A stretch of 64,000 nt of DNA from Citrus sinensis (Eukaryota; Streptophyta; Magnoliopsida; Sapindales; Rutaceae). The DNA lies in the NCBI RefSeq assembly GCF_022201045.2, contig NC_068557.1, positions 30,357,501-30,421,500 of the forward strand, read 5' to 3'. Made by a program: the position numbers and the translations under genes. How positions within the stretch are numbered: the stretch's first letter is position 1; each line of letters opens with the position of its first letter. A model generated the notes under the pieces. It ran no database searches and was not told where the DNA came from. It saw nothing but the letters and a program-made list of their open reading frames with translations. Below, piece by piece: positions 1-12,600 of this stretch.

Positions 1-71
1 AGTTGGAGATTGGGATATAAAAAACAAAAATGAAAAAGAGAAAAAAGAAGAATAAGAATGCGTGTGTGAGT

Positions 72-107
<36 letters not shown>

Positions 108-2324
108 TATGCAAAGACTAGCTTGTGAGGTTTTATAAATGAAAATTTAAAAAGAATTATTTTTTAGGGTAACGTTTTATAGCAAGATCTTAATTTTAAT
201 TTGTAGATTTATATTTAACCAATTAAACTGGGGTATTTTATAAAATATAACTCTAAAGGGGTGTTATAAGGATTATAAAGGGGTGTTAAAAGCTGCAGTC
301 GTGGACAGATTTGGAGCTGGATCTCACACAATAAGCCAACAAAGCCTTAAGCTTACACAATAAGCCGATTGGTGATTATTTAAGGCCTAGTCCAATCCTG
401 AAACTCAAAGGCTGGTTGCGATCCATCGACAAGACTTTTATTCTTCCCCCACCCCCCCCCAACGTAAAATATTGAAAGGACTCGTAGGCAGCCATCAATT
501 AAAAAATTCAATTTTTGACACGTCGTTCTTGAGTATGTCTCTAATTACATTTCAATTAAATAAATAAAAAATAAAAAGTACAAGCACATCAATATGTTTA
601 AAATTTTATTATTTTAAGATACAAAATAAAACGGATGATCTAAATAAATTTTTTTAGTCTCTTAATAAGAACATCAACATTTCGTATAATTAAGCGGCTG
701 TCTTGTCCATTTTTATTAACGAGACCAAAATCCAATCGTAAATGCAGCAAAAGGTATAACTAGGCAGTAGGCAGGCAGCATTAATTAATTATCCATTACC
801 GACCAAAAAGAAAAGAAGCACCGCACCAACCATCCACCATTCGAGATTGTGATTAAAACTCCACGTGCAGCATCAGCAATGACATGTCACAGGCATTGCT
901 TAAAAAAGAAATCATTTAGAATTAGACCATACAACAAATAAATATACAGTGCATCCACGACCTTGAATTGAGTCAATCCTGTATCAACATCGTTAAACGA
1001 TGCTAATGGGGTTGGTAATGGCTAATTAATTTTCACAACAATGAAATAAAATAATCCATTAAAATGGCTGAGAATTTGTTACGTAATCAAACATTGGATG
1101 GCCAATGATTAATGGAAATGCTCTAAGGCTTACATCATCATCATCATCATCTTGTAATGACAGTTAACCGTTGACTTATTGTTATGGACACAACCACCAT
1201 TGCTGATCTGTTTGGTCCCCGCAGCCCGCTTGCCTCTAATTTTTGATATTTTGTTTATTTTTTAATTAGGTAGTGCTTATTGAGCAACTGGGAGGATTAG
1301 GTGTGTGTTCAGCATCAATCAGGTAATTCAATTAAAACAAAAAATGAATATATATATACTTGCATTGTTCGAAGGATTTGATTTCGGTCAAAAACGTTAG
1401 GTGGTGATAGCAAGTGCAAGATAGATGTGTGTGTATGTGCACGTGTGTGTATGTGTGTCTATATATATATATATATATATAGATATATTCAGAGAGAGAA
1501 ACATAGAAACGTGAAATGGTTTTAATTAATGGGAGGTGGTGATTAATTTTCTCTTTCAATGGTTTAATATCTGTCGTTACCATCTCTTATTACTTCATAA
1601 ATGGCGATTTTCTTAGCGTACAAGAGAATACGTTAATTTAATATTATAGCGCAAGAAAGATTTCTTCTGCTATGATAATCTATGAAAGGATGAAAATTTT
1701 GTTTAATTTCATACACGGATACAATTAATATTATGTGGGATTTCTAAAATGTTATTGTTATTTAGCTATATATACAATAACAAGCCAAAGCGATGACCCT
1801 CAAAATTAATTAATTGCTAGCTCTAAATTGATAACATCGACATTAATAATAATCACCAAAATAGATGATAACTATACACGTTTTGGAATTGAAGAAAAAA
1901 AGTTAAATGGGATTGGCAACTAATTTGATCTTGTGGTTGACATGCACTGCAATTTCTGATAATATTATTATAAGAGTTATCGATAACAGCATTATAAGTC
2001 TCATGCAATAACCCTTCCAGCACTAATGGCCGGCAAATAATTTTACAGAAACCTTTTTGTCCCGCAAATAGATAGAGATATATAATTACCACGTCTACAC
2101 ACAAGTGACAATAACATACACTAATGCGGGTAATGATACTATCCATATGAATAAAGCAATTTTTTTTCCATCAAATTTTTAACAATTATCTGAAAATGTA
2201 CATTTTAATATTTTTCCCCTCTAGGATCGTTCAAGATCATGCAACGCTAGCTAGGCTAATTTCTTGAACCTTTTAATCTTGCGACATTCTATTTTTACCT
2301 AATCCGACACGTTAGCAAACGGTG
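1..2324. other. intergenic, simple repeats only
   Basis: No coding region is recognisable. The stretch holds an (AC)15 microsatellite at about 73-102, a short CAT/ATC repeat near 1135-1152, an imperfect GT tract followed by a (TA)n tract at about 1414-1481, and much AT-rich sequence. Short open frames here are repeat-driven (for example runs of alternating Tyr-Ile from the TA tract). Confidence 0.6.
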
Positions 2325-2455
2325 AAACTTGACTTCGAGCAGAAGTTATCGTCCTTCTCAGGGTAATTAGATTGAAACTCAACTTCGAGGAGATGCTATC
2401 CTCCTTCTTAGGATAATAACAATGGAGCTCCACTCTGAAGAGAAGTTATCCATGC
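2325..2455. repeat. degenerate 50-bp tandem repeat, about 2.6 copies
   Basis: Three units start at about 2325, 2375 and 2425 with an exact 50-base spacing. Each opens with a version of AAACTTGACTTCGAGCAGA and continues with a CTATCCTCCTTCTTAGG-like segment. The units differ at roughly a quarter of positions, so the array is old. Its origin (decayed coding repeat or part of a retroelement) cannot be told from the window. Confidence 0.6.
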
Positions 2456-2572
2456 GGCATGTTATTGGATATTTTGAACACAACACGAGCTATGTGAGTC
2501 ACAACTATTTCAGTGCCCTTGTCCATAAGATGAGGTCTTCCAGTTCTTCTATTCTTGCTTTTCAATTGTGAA

Positions 2573-2644
2573 GGCTTAGAATTTTGTCTTGAACGTCAGA
2601 GAGTCCGAGGCTTAGATTTTTGACTTGAGCATCAGAGAGTCTTC
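2573..2644. repeat. 36-bp tandem duplication
   Basis: GGCTTAGA-type units begin at 2573 and 2609, 36 bases apart, each containing CATCAGAGAGTC or CGTCAGAGAGTC. It lies 120 bases from the 50-bp repeat array and is probably part of the same decayed repetitive element. No gene is recognised between here and the glutaredoxin. Confidence 0.5.
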
Positions 2645-3361
2645 GGCAATAACAACCCCGACATCTTCGACTACAGATAAAATTTTCCAACACCTTCCGT
2701 TACGGATCAAATTATTTCAAACTCCAATCTCTTGAGCAACGGTTTATCAAAGTATCCCAACCGTACCGAGTAGTTAAGAGCTCGTTCCCGAAATAATCAA
2801 GAACTTATTGTCGGGCCAAGCCAAATTTCAGAGTATCAACAAGCCTCACCATGCTGTTTGGTATTTTAGTTGAAGTGTTTGGGTTTGTAATTTCTCTATC
2901 TAGCCTTCATTTTCCAAGTGCTGCACACACACACACACACAAAAATAAAAAATCTAAATAAAAAGGCCATCGGTATTCGACGTAGAGGTCGAGGCAACTT
3001 AAGCACGGGCTTTTGGTGACCCGAATTACTCAGATCCACTATCTTCAATCACAATCATCTTTGCATACGCGTCCATCAAATTAACCAAATTAATTTGGCA
3101 CCGAATTAAAAGGCATCATATGAGTTGAGAGGAAATTAAATGTGGCCACATGGTGACCGATGGGAGAAATAGGACTGGATGACAAGCACGTGAATAGCAT
3201 ATATAATGTAAACTTAACAATAACTAAAATTCATATAATTAATTAATACACGAAAACTTGATATTGATCCATAGAAGAATTACATGGTCTACATAACTAC
3301 ATTCATCAAAGACAGAAAGGAAATCGAGATAAAATTAATGGAGGAAGAGGCAGAGGATAGA

Positions 3362-3811
3362 TCATAGCCACAAAGCCCCGGCCTCTTTCAAAATAGGCAC
3401 CAAATCGCCGGAAATATGTGTAGCCATTACCCGATCCAATCCACCAAACAACTTCCCTCCGACAAAAACGGCCGGAAATTGTATAATCCCACCACCGTTT
3501 TCGACATCAATTCTCGACAATTCATCAAGAACAGCAGCTTCATCACCATCGGCCACCTCGAACACCGCAGGGTTCACACCGTGCCCCAGCAGCAACGTTT
3601 TCACGACATGGCACATGCAACACCCGGGTCTCCCAAGTACCAACACTGCATTCTCGACCAGCATCTTTTCCACACTTTTTGCAGCGGTATCCGCTTCTTC
3701 AGTGACACCACCACCGCGCGCCGATGACGTGTTGCCGGCGGCGACGGCGGGGCCGTGAATATATGTTCTATAGGGAATTGCTTCTTGCATGGAATTGTTT
3801 AATTTATGCAC
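3362..3811 (-). CDS. GRXC9: CC-type glutaredoxin (GRXC9/ROXY19-like)
   Basis: Single-exon gene for a plant-specific class III glutaredoxin. The active site is Cys-Cys-Met-Cys at residues 64-67 (GRPGCCMCHVV). FPAVFVGG follows at 112-119 with the family's cis-Pro, then GGLDRVMATHISGDLVPIL. The protein ends in ALWL, the C-terminal motif through which ROXY proteins bind TGA bZIP factors; LVPIL just before it resembles the TOPLESS-binding LxxLL-type element of ROXY18/19. Family knowledge: these proteins act in the nucleus and cytosol as TGA co-regulators in salicylate/jasmonate crosstalk and detoxification. The open frame begins at 3811, but Met-8 (3790), starting MQEAIPYRTY, matches the usual start of the family better and is my preferred start (142 residues). 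TGACG boxes and a TATA box lie upstream. The exact orthologue assignment is an inference from the CCMC site and the C-terminal block. Confidence 0.93.
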   Translation of the reverse strand: MHKLNNSMQEAIPYRTYIHGPAVAAGNTSSARGGGVTEEADTAAKSVEKMLVENAVLVLGRPGCCMCHVVKTLLLGHGVNPAVFEVADGDEAAVLDELSRIDVENGGGIIQFPAVFVGGKLFGGLDRVMATHISGDLVPILKEAGALWL

Positions 3812-3872
3812 AAAGATTGATTTTTCTGAAAGATGTGGGAATGGGTGCTCAGGACCTCGCTCATATTATTGT

Positions 3873-4002
3873 ATATTTATATATATGCGTCATTTACATA
3901 AATAAATAAATAAATAAATGGGAATGGAGAAGACTACAACGTCAACGGCAGTTACGCATTCTTGTACGTCAGAGGAACTGTGGGTGACGTGGCTTTACGT
4001 CA
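3873..4002 (-). promoter_or_regulatory. TATA box with four TGACG (TGA-factor) boxes upstream of the glutaredoxin
   Basis: On the minus strand TATATATAAATA lies at 3873-3884, about 85 nt before the preferred start. It is immediately preceded by TGACGC (3887-3892). Further upstream are two facing boxes in TGACGTAAAGCCACGTCA (3985-4002) and a fourth TGACGT at about 3965-3971. Paired TGACG boxes form as-1-like elements bound by TGA bZIP factors, and the Arabidopsis relative GRX480 is a known TGA/salicylate target. The spacing between palindrome centres is about 10 bp, where classical as-1 has 12, so it is as-1-like and not canonical. Confidence 0.55.
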
Positions 4003-4019
4003 CTCATTGGTAGACGGTT

Positions 4020-5036
4020 TCTCCCATTTGCTACGTCGCAATGAACACTCAACTCGTGACCTTTGCTCTTTTTTTTTTTTTTTTCCAGTAAATGTAAGCC
4101 AAATTTTAAAAAAATGAAAAGGTGAATGGTTTTAGAATAATAGAATCCGTCCAAATTAAAAGTCTTAGATGTAGCCACCTTTATCAAGCGGATTAGAATT
4201 CCACATAATGTTAACTTTTTTTTAGTAAAAGTTTAAATGAGTAACTGATAGATAATAAATAACATAATAATAGTAACTATATCTTCCTTATTTATACGTT
4301 AACATTAAAAGGTACATAGCACAAAATATTTAACACCTGGATAAAAATCCTAATTCGATTCAAAGATGACTGTAAAAAGAAATAGCAACTCCTAGTGGAT
4401 TGCCAACAAAAATAATTGACTCATTGATAGGGGTTTCACATTTTATACATAAAAAATCATTTAAAAATGTTCAACTAATAAAAAATAAAATACAATATAA
4501 TATAAATCAATACTATTAACTTCTAAAAAATCGAATTAATATTAAATGCACCGAGTTAAGGGATTGACATGCCACGCAAGTATTTCTTGTACATTTCTAA
4601 ATCATCAGTTACTTCAATCGCACAATATCATCCTTTGATGCCCTAAAATTAACAGCCTGGTTTGGGGTCAAAGCCGTTCCAGGACGGTGATAAGCATACA
4701 CGTCACCAACTAAACAACAACACCCCATGACGTCATTCTCCATCACTTATCGATCAGGCTTCCGTACCACCTCGCTTCATCCGCTCGCCACGTGGCACGA
4801 TAACATAGTCAAATCCATCTGGTTTTCCAAATTATTCTATGCCTTTCACTTTCAACCACGCGTGCAGCATGTCTTCTCTCTCCTACCCTTTTTTTCCCCT
4901 GAGAAGCTTCTCTCTCCTCGCTTCATTCCAGTGAAGTGGGGCCCATTTCATAGTGACATGGACTTTTAAAACAAATTAAGATCGATAGCCTGGATAATTA
5001 TCTTTTGACTCTACTTCTCACATGTTCTGCACTTGG
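4020..5036. other. intergenic, no feature recognised
   Basis: AT-rich sequence with a T16 run near 4070. No coding exon, RNA gene or clear repeat boundary is seen. A 80-codon plus-strand open frame at 4727-4969 has no recognisable domain and is not called as a gene. Confidence 0.5.
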
Positions 5037-5301
5037 GTTTTAAGAATATGTTTGAGATTAGGTTGGATAATTATTAAAATATTTGATAAATATTAGTTAG
5101 TATAATTTATAAGGTATATTTGTATAATTTTTTATTTGTATAATAAAAAAATTATTATATCTTTAATAATATTATTTAAATTATTATTTAAATTTTATAT
5201 TCACTATATATTATTAACTTTTGTTTGATAATTATAATTTTTTTTCACAACAGTCGTAACTTAAAAATTACAATATTTCAATTCTAAACAGAACCTAAAA
5301 C
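5037..5301. mobile_element. small MITE-like element with imperfect terminal inverted repeats
   Basis: The left end GTTTTAAGAATATGTTTGAG is the imperfect inverse of the right end, whose reverse complement begins GTTTTAGGTTCTGTTTAGAA. The interior of about 220 bp is almost pure A/T. No transposase is encoded. A target duplication could not be fixed, so the superfamily is open. Confidence 0.4.
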
Positions 5302-6147
5302 GTGAATGTTTCCACATTGGCTTTGAAGATTGTTTGTCATTACTAATTATACATTTGAGCCTCCAGAACTATGATAGTGTGATTTTTAAATAATTTTATC
5401 TAATTATTTATTTAAATTTAAAATTTAAGAAAAAAAATATAAATACAAATTAATTTAAAATTTGTCTATCTTTTATATTTTTAAATAATTTTATTAATCG
5501 GTAGAGATTAAAATTACTTTGGCCGGTTAAAATCCCTCTAAAAAAATTGCACATTTTAGAGGTAGTAAAAAAGATTAGGATTTTGTTATGGTACGCGACG
5601 CGTTGCGCGTTACACGCTACTAAGACATATGGATATTGGAAGGTGACGTATTATGCGATCACGTGGGTCCGCGGAACATGATGTTAGTATTCGCGGCCAT
5701 GAGAACATTATGAGTCGCGTGTTCTCACCGTCCATCTGTAACGTTTCCTCAGAGGCCCCACCGGCACTAATGCCGAATAATTCCATGTAATCTTTGTATT
5801 ATAAACAAATTTTTAGATTGTTTATTTATGAGAATATTTACTGTGCATTGTTCTAAATAAGGAAAAAAAAATTTAGAATCTCAAAATTTGATACCATGAT
5901 AGCTTAAGTCTCATGGTTTAATAAATGAAAAATCACAGGCTCGAGTTAAATAATTATATCTTCTTTAATAGTTTTTTCTTTAATTGGGATAAAATGTACT
6001 AACTTGAGATGACATTAACAATGTAATTGTAATTTTATACCTATTTTTGTGTTTTATTAAATCAACGAGGGCAAATAAACAAAATATTAAGATTTGGATG
6101 AAATTGAAATCGATTTTTTTAATAAAAACAAACTCAAGAGGGGCAGC

Positions 6148-7564
6148 TAGGGGTGGGCATAAACCCACAACCCATGGGTTTACCCAAACCCAAACCAAAT
6201 TAAATGGTTTGGGTTGGGTAAATCATGAAAATGGGTTAGATGTGGGTTTTATATAGAAAATCATTTCATTATGGGTTGGGTATGGTTTACCCATGGGTTA
6301 TGGACAAAACCACAACACTCAAAATTTTCAAATGAAATAAATGAAAACAAAATAAATGAACACAAATAAGTGAAAGGCCATCGTTAAATTTTTTGCGGCG
6401 TGATCAATTGTCAACAGTTAGAAAATGAAAATAACAGTAAAAATAAATTTAAATTAAATAAATATTGTTGTAAATAACATAAATTTTTTATCTTATTTAC
6501 AAAAATTACATGAATAGAAACTAAATAAAAAATTAAGTATTAAAACAAGAAATATATGTTGTTTTGATATGAGCAAAAAAATTAATAATAAAATTTTTTC
6601 TTGTAATTATTTATTTTGTGAACATTTTCTTATAATAAACATTTTGTAATATTTTAAAATTAAATGTAAAAAGTATAGTAAAATATTTTATTATTTATCT
6701 TATAATAAATTTTTATTTGTCATTCAAGTTTTCTTATAATAATTTTTTTATCATTTTACTAATAATTTTCTTATATATTTATTATAAGAAAATTTTCACA
6801 AAATAAATAAGTATAAAAAGTTTTTATTATTAATTTTTTTGTTCATATCAAAACATATATTTCTTATTTTTAATGCTTTATTTTTTATTTAGTTTCTATT
6901 CATGTGATTTATTTAATTTATAATAAATATAAATAAAAAAGAGTAGTTGAAAATAAGAGTAATACTATAAACTTATACTATTAGGGGGGTTTTTGGCCAT
7001 TATAAAAACAGAAGGGGAAAAAATTATATATATTGATTACTGTAGGGGGAAAATGACAATCTCCCTAAAATTAAGCATATAAGTAGACAACATAACGTAA
7101 AACTACCAAAATGATAAATAAAAATAAATATTGCATAATAAATAAAAAGTGGCAAAATTTATTATTAGATTGTTAATGTCATGTTTGTGAAAGTTTATTA
7201 TTAAAGTGTACGTTCTTATTTATTGAGAAATAATAATTTTTGTGATTAAACTTTATTTTGATTTTCTAGTATTCTTTAATTTAAGGATTAAGTTATTGTA
7301 AAATTTATAATTTTTATCCACTATATTTTTTATATTTTAATATCAATTTAATAATTAATAACAATTAATAATTATAATAATTTTGATATAATTAAATTTT
7401 ATTAAAATAAAAATTATTTTGATAATAAAATTCAAACCAAACCCAAATGGTTTGGTTTGGGTTGGGTTAAAAATATTTGGGTTGGTTTGGGTTGGATCTA
7501 AATTTTTATAGTTTGGTTTGGGTTGACTTAAAATCCAACCCAAACCAACCCATGACCACCCGTA
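6148..7564. mobile_element. non-autonomous hAT element, 1417 bp, with 8-bp target duplication
   Basis: The element starts TAGGGGTGGGCATAAACCC and its reverse-complemented right end starts TACGGGTGGTCATGGGTTGG. It is flanked on both sides by the 8-bp direct repeat GGGGCAGC (6140-6147 and 7565-7572). An 8-bp duplication and a TA(G/C)GGGTGG terminus are hallmarks of the hAT superfamily. Both ends are packed with GGTTTGGGTTGGGTT-like subterminal repeats, the usual transposase-binding pattern. No transposase reading frame is present; the interior is AT-rich and contains a separate large palindrome (6505-6910). Confidence 0.85.
6505..6910. repeat. large inverted repeat nested in the hAT element
   Basis: Arms of about 150 bp face each other: the left arm (from ATTACATGAATAGAAACTAA near 6507) is the near-complete reverse complement of the right arm (ending TTAGTTTCTATTCATGTGAT near 6908). 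The centre is near 6710. This looks like a long-TIR/foldback MITE that inserted in, or was captured by, the hAT element. Confidence 0.6.
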
Positions 7565-7572
7565 GGGGCAGC

Positions 7573-9666
7573 TGCCAAGACTTGGCACTGTGTGGCTTCG
7601 CTACTACTATCCATCTCTTTTGTTTTTGAATTTTGTCTATTTGATTGGAGATAATTGATTGAGAGACCATCAGCGCACCAATATTAATATACCATAATAT
7701 TTACATTAATTAATACAACATCACTGATAATTAAATAGATTTAACAAAATCTGGTCATCTGGATATGTGTATGAATCTCTTTCTAAAATAGTGAACGTAT
7801 AGCTTTTAATTTTTAAAATTAAAGGACTGTAGTTGTTCACTTGTTTGTTGGAGCAAAACTTAAGAATTTGAATGCGTTTTTGGTTGTAGGTGAGAGAAAT
7901 GGTGAGATATGGTTATAAGAAGGGAGAAAAGAAAACGGAGTCGATCGGAGGCGGCAATGGTGAGTAGTCACAATTTTAGAATATTCATTTTAAATTGGAT
8001 TCTAGAATTTTTTTTTTTTTTTTGTTCTTCAAGAAGAATGACTAAAAATTGATAGCAGTTTACTTTGAAATTTGGACAGAGGGACTTTAGATTAATTTAC
8101 TAAATCGATTGCGACAAGAAGTTGATTTGCAAGAGAATCTAAGTTTGTTGGGGGGGGGGGGGGGGGGGGATTGTGGGGGGTGTACTCTTGACTTTTGAGT
8201 TGAGTGGTCGGCCGGCGCTCCAGTTTTGCATGAAAGTGGAGCCGAGTAGGGAACTGGTCATCATCAACCTCTAATAATAATATATAAACATCAAAAGAAG
8301 CTTCTTTCACTATTTATTTACAAATCAAAGTTCCAAGTCAAAATTCGCCTACTTAACAAAAAAAAAAAATTAAAATGAAAAAAGGTTAATTTCGGATTAT
8401 TCCAGCATTCTTTAAAATGCTCTCAAATTATTGTAATTTGTAAACCTCAACTCCTTCTTCATTTTTGTTAAGAATATATATATATATATATATTATATAG
8501 TAATCCACCCTTATTTTCTCTCGTATTTTAAACAAAAATCCAAATTCACCTCTAAAAAAAGTTTAAAATTTGCCTATACCAATTCTGGGTTATGTTTTCC
8601 AACAAACCCCTAAAAAAAAAGGCAAAGAAAAGAAAAGAATTTGATTATAAAATACATTATGCTTGCTCGGCAATCAAGCGAATCTCTTTCTCTAATCTGT
8701 TTTTGAAAAATTTATGTTACAAAGATTAGATTTTCGTTTGCAAGACAGGGCGCTAAAACTAAGAGACGGAAGGGCTTTTTTTTTTTTTTTTTTTTTAAGT
8801 CCTTTTTTTTAATAGTAATTTAAAAAAAAAAAAGAAAAACAACTTTGTCAAACATCCATGATTAACAATTGGACCGCACATTCCATACAGGAAAAGCTTT
8901 TTTGTGCGTTTGCGCTTAGCGTGAAGAGCAGCAATGAATGAGTTACAATCTTTATGTCTTGGCGGGCATATCATGAATATCAGCCCACAATCTTTGACCC
9001 CCCCCCCACCCAATGCCTTTATCAAAGGATTAATCTTCCGCAATCAACATGAGCTTAAGATGTGATTCATGTGATTCAACCCAAGCATACATAATAAAAA
9101 AAAGCGATTGGAAATTTCTTCTTCCACATGAAAAGCACATTTTGATCAAAATCCCAAGTTAGATGCATTTCCCAGTCAAAAATACAGTTGTCAGGGCTTT
9201 ATTCTCTGCCGATCAATAGAAGTTTTGGCTTTCCATGTACAGATTATACTCCTACTGCGAGCATCTATCTTAATTTGCATTGATATTTTTCGGGGGTAAT
9301 CAATTCATGTTCGCAGTGGTGACTTGTGACATTACGGCATTAAAAATTTTAGTCCTCACCGTCTATTCTTTGTCGTTGGAACTACTGAAATGACGCCGTT
9401 TGGAGTTTATTTCTGTCTTTACCGGCTGGGCCCAATCATGCATTCGGAGAGATCGGGTCTGCTGCTTCACAGGCTTAAGCCGCCGCCCAGGCCATCAACA
9501 TCATTCATTCGATACCATAAATTTAGTAGGAATAAGGACAAACAGATAAATAAATGAATCACCAAAACTGAGGCCCTTGTTAAATTTCTACCTTCGCGCG
9601 TGTGTGTTTGTGTATACATATGTTACGTTGATGCTGTATTTCTCACATCAAACCCATGGAAGGAAT
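7573..9666. other. intergenic with homopolymer runs
   Basis: No gene is recognised. The stretch has a G run at about 8150-8169 broken by one A, a (TA)n tract near 8475-8491, a T22 run near 8777, an A-rich inverse partner near 8820 and a C9 run near 8999. A 72-codon minus-strand frame across the G run gives a Pro run and is an artefact. From about 9590 to 9666 lies the presumed 3' UTR of the MLO gene. Confidence 0.5.
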
Positions 9667-12600
9667 TCATATTTTTTGATGCTGTTTGCCAACTTGTCCA
9701 TCATCAATTTCAACAGCAACAAATTTAGTGTCCTTTAAATCGGATGGAGGATCACCTTCACGGTCAACAGAATACGAAGGATGAAGGGAAAAAGAAGGTG
9801 AGGCATCAAGAGAAAGCGAAGCGTCCAGGGAAACTGAGGCATCATCGACTGATGAGGGTCTCGCTGAGTAATAATCATTGGTCCTGAGGTTTTTTCTAGC
9901 TCTGCCTCGCCATCTTTTGAGTCCATGAGCCACACTTTCTGGGAATACCGCATTCTTCATTGATGATCCCATCTGGATTCATATTGCATTAATTGGATTA
10001 AAGTGTTATAATCACGGACTAATTAACTAATTAATTAAAATAAATCTAGTTAATTACCTGTGTCACCAAAGCATAGAGAGGTAGCGTTACATAGCCACAA
10101 AGCATGTGTACTACCACTCCCAACACTATCTTTATGATAATGTCTTCTGTTTTCTCGTGGAAACAAGATCTCAGTCCAAATTTGTACTGCAATTTAGATG
10201 AACCAAATTTAATTTGCGCAGAGTCTTAATTTTAACTTAACATAGATCAATTTGACAATTTCAGTTTGAACAAGACATTTTAAGGTGGTGCTTCATTACC
10301 CAAGTCCATGCAAAGAATGCCAGTTGAAAAGAATTCTGCAAGTAATAAATTGAAACATTAGTTCCCAATCATTTGTTGCTCAAAAAATGATCCACAACAC
10401 ATCTAGAAAAACTGTTTGTTGCTGAATACTTCTAAATTACAAGATTAAGGGGTCAAGTTATTAATTACCTGAAGCAATACCAAGTGAATGACGTGTAGAA
10501 GCAGTTTAGGCCAGTTAAACCAAAAATAATGGTCACTAGGCCTAACAAGCAAAGGTCCTATAACGACTTGAGATTTGCCATGGCTATCTAAGCACATCTG
10601 AGTTATAATGCCTTCCAGCTTAGTTCCCACCACCAATAGCATCTGCATATATAATGTTCTTATTATAATGCTTTAACTGTTGCAATTTTCTTAAGACTTA
10701 GTAATCAACTTTGCTGTCATTGATTGTTTCCCTTTTTCTCTCTTACCACTAAAGGTATGAAGGGAAGCCATAAATAATTGTAAAATCCTGCAAAAATTCA
10801 ATAGATAAATTGAGTTAGAACTGCCAAACTAGCTTAATAAAAAGTGATCCCATTCCATTTATTTGTTCATACCAACTGGGTTCTGTTTTAGTGTTACCTT
10901 GTGCATTGAAGAATATGAAAAGTACTGAGATTATCCAAATCCACCAGCTGCCAAAAGAAATTGTCATGTGAAGAATTTGCTTATAGCTGTAATATTAAAT
11001 GTGGAAATCTAGTAGTACATAATCAGAAGATATTTAATTACCTCATTCCTGCCACCATTCCAAAATCTTTTTCTAAGGCTCTATTTATGTATCTTTGGAA
11101 ATTAAAGTGGCTTTCCTTTGCAAAATGCGCCTAGAAAGAGCAATACAAACATCAAATATTATATAGTAAATAAAAACAACTAATCCTCTACTTAAAGATT
11201 TTGATATTGATTTTTCTGTAATAACTTAAACCAGTAGTGGGATGATACCGTGATGAATCCACGCCTTAGGGTTAAATAATCTGTTCTGGACACAGATGCA
11301 TAAAACTGTCGCAGAAAGCATGCCTGCAAGTTGAAATGTGACATTAGTAAAATTAACCAAGCTCGTCTGCAAAAGCTTATACTTGGGTACTCTCCAAATT
11401 GTTAATTGACACAGGTTATATAATTCATGATTAACGGATAATGCTAGCCAGCACTTACCGGCCAACGAAGTAATCTGCTGTGTTCACTCCAAAACCTCAG
11501 GTGGCGCTTCCCAAATGATGTTTGATGGGTGAATCGGAACCTCCGTGGATCTTCAATGTTGTTATATATGCAGTCCAGTCAAGCCCAGTCAGTGATCGGA
11601 ATTCAGAAACAAGATAATAATCGAGGCACAATGAAGTTCAAAAGCTAGAGGCGAGCTTTTGAAATATACACAGAGTAAAGCACAATGTTGCTTTGTAATT
11701 TTTAATAATATCTAAACTGAAATGTATGCACATGCGTCATTTTAACGTAGCCAGACAATTTTTTTTTTTTTTTCCTTCATATCAATGTTCAAAAGGAATC
11801 GATCAAGAAATCCCAACCATCACCATCAGAAAGAAATTTATTTAGGTCAATAATTTGTGCCATCTGCCTTCAATAATACTTAATAAACGAAGTCGGTTGA
11901 ATCATAATTGGGTGGGAGAATTTGAACGGAAAAATGAAAGTATTTTTTCATCATCATGCAATTAACATAGACGTATTATTATTAATACTCATCACATTCG
12001 ATTAATCAAAATCGTTTGGCTAGTAGTAAGGTCCCACAAAAGATTTGAAAACATATATAGATACACGCACGCACACATTAACACCTACATAAATATAAGA
12101 AATGAAATATTGTATCTCTAAGAGCTAGGGACTGGGGTGGTCTAACCAAAACTTACCATTTGTAAATTGATACTCTAAAGTTCTCGTTTCTGCTTCCCAA
12201 GATTCCCAACTTCGCATCTGGAAAGAGTTTACGGCAAAAGTAAATAATAGCCAGCATCAATACAAGTACTCCAACTTACCCAATCACATTCATTAAAGGA
12301 AAGATAATAAGTTACTTAACACAGAACAAGTTGTCTTTCTCGGAGAAATTAACTAGATCTTATATATAATTTGTGGAGTTAATAATTACCTTGGCCATGC
12401 CGAGACTGAATGTCAGAACGCAGGACAAAGAATGGAAAAAGGCCAGAACAAATATCAAATACTGAAGTTGATTCACACCTTTCCTTGACAACAAAGAGAC
12501 CTTCCCCTGTTCAAGAACTTAATTAATAACTACGACGTTCATACGTGATCAAATTAAAAACAACGTTAAAATATATTTGATTTTGAAGCCAAATTAATAT

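Noticed and set aside
8092..8310. 72-codon minus-strand frame with a proline run
   Set aside because: The prolines come from a homopolymeric G run, and nothing else in the frame is recognisable.
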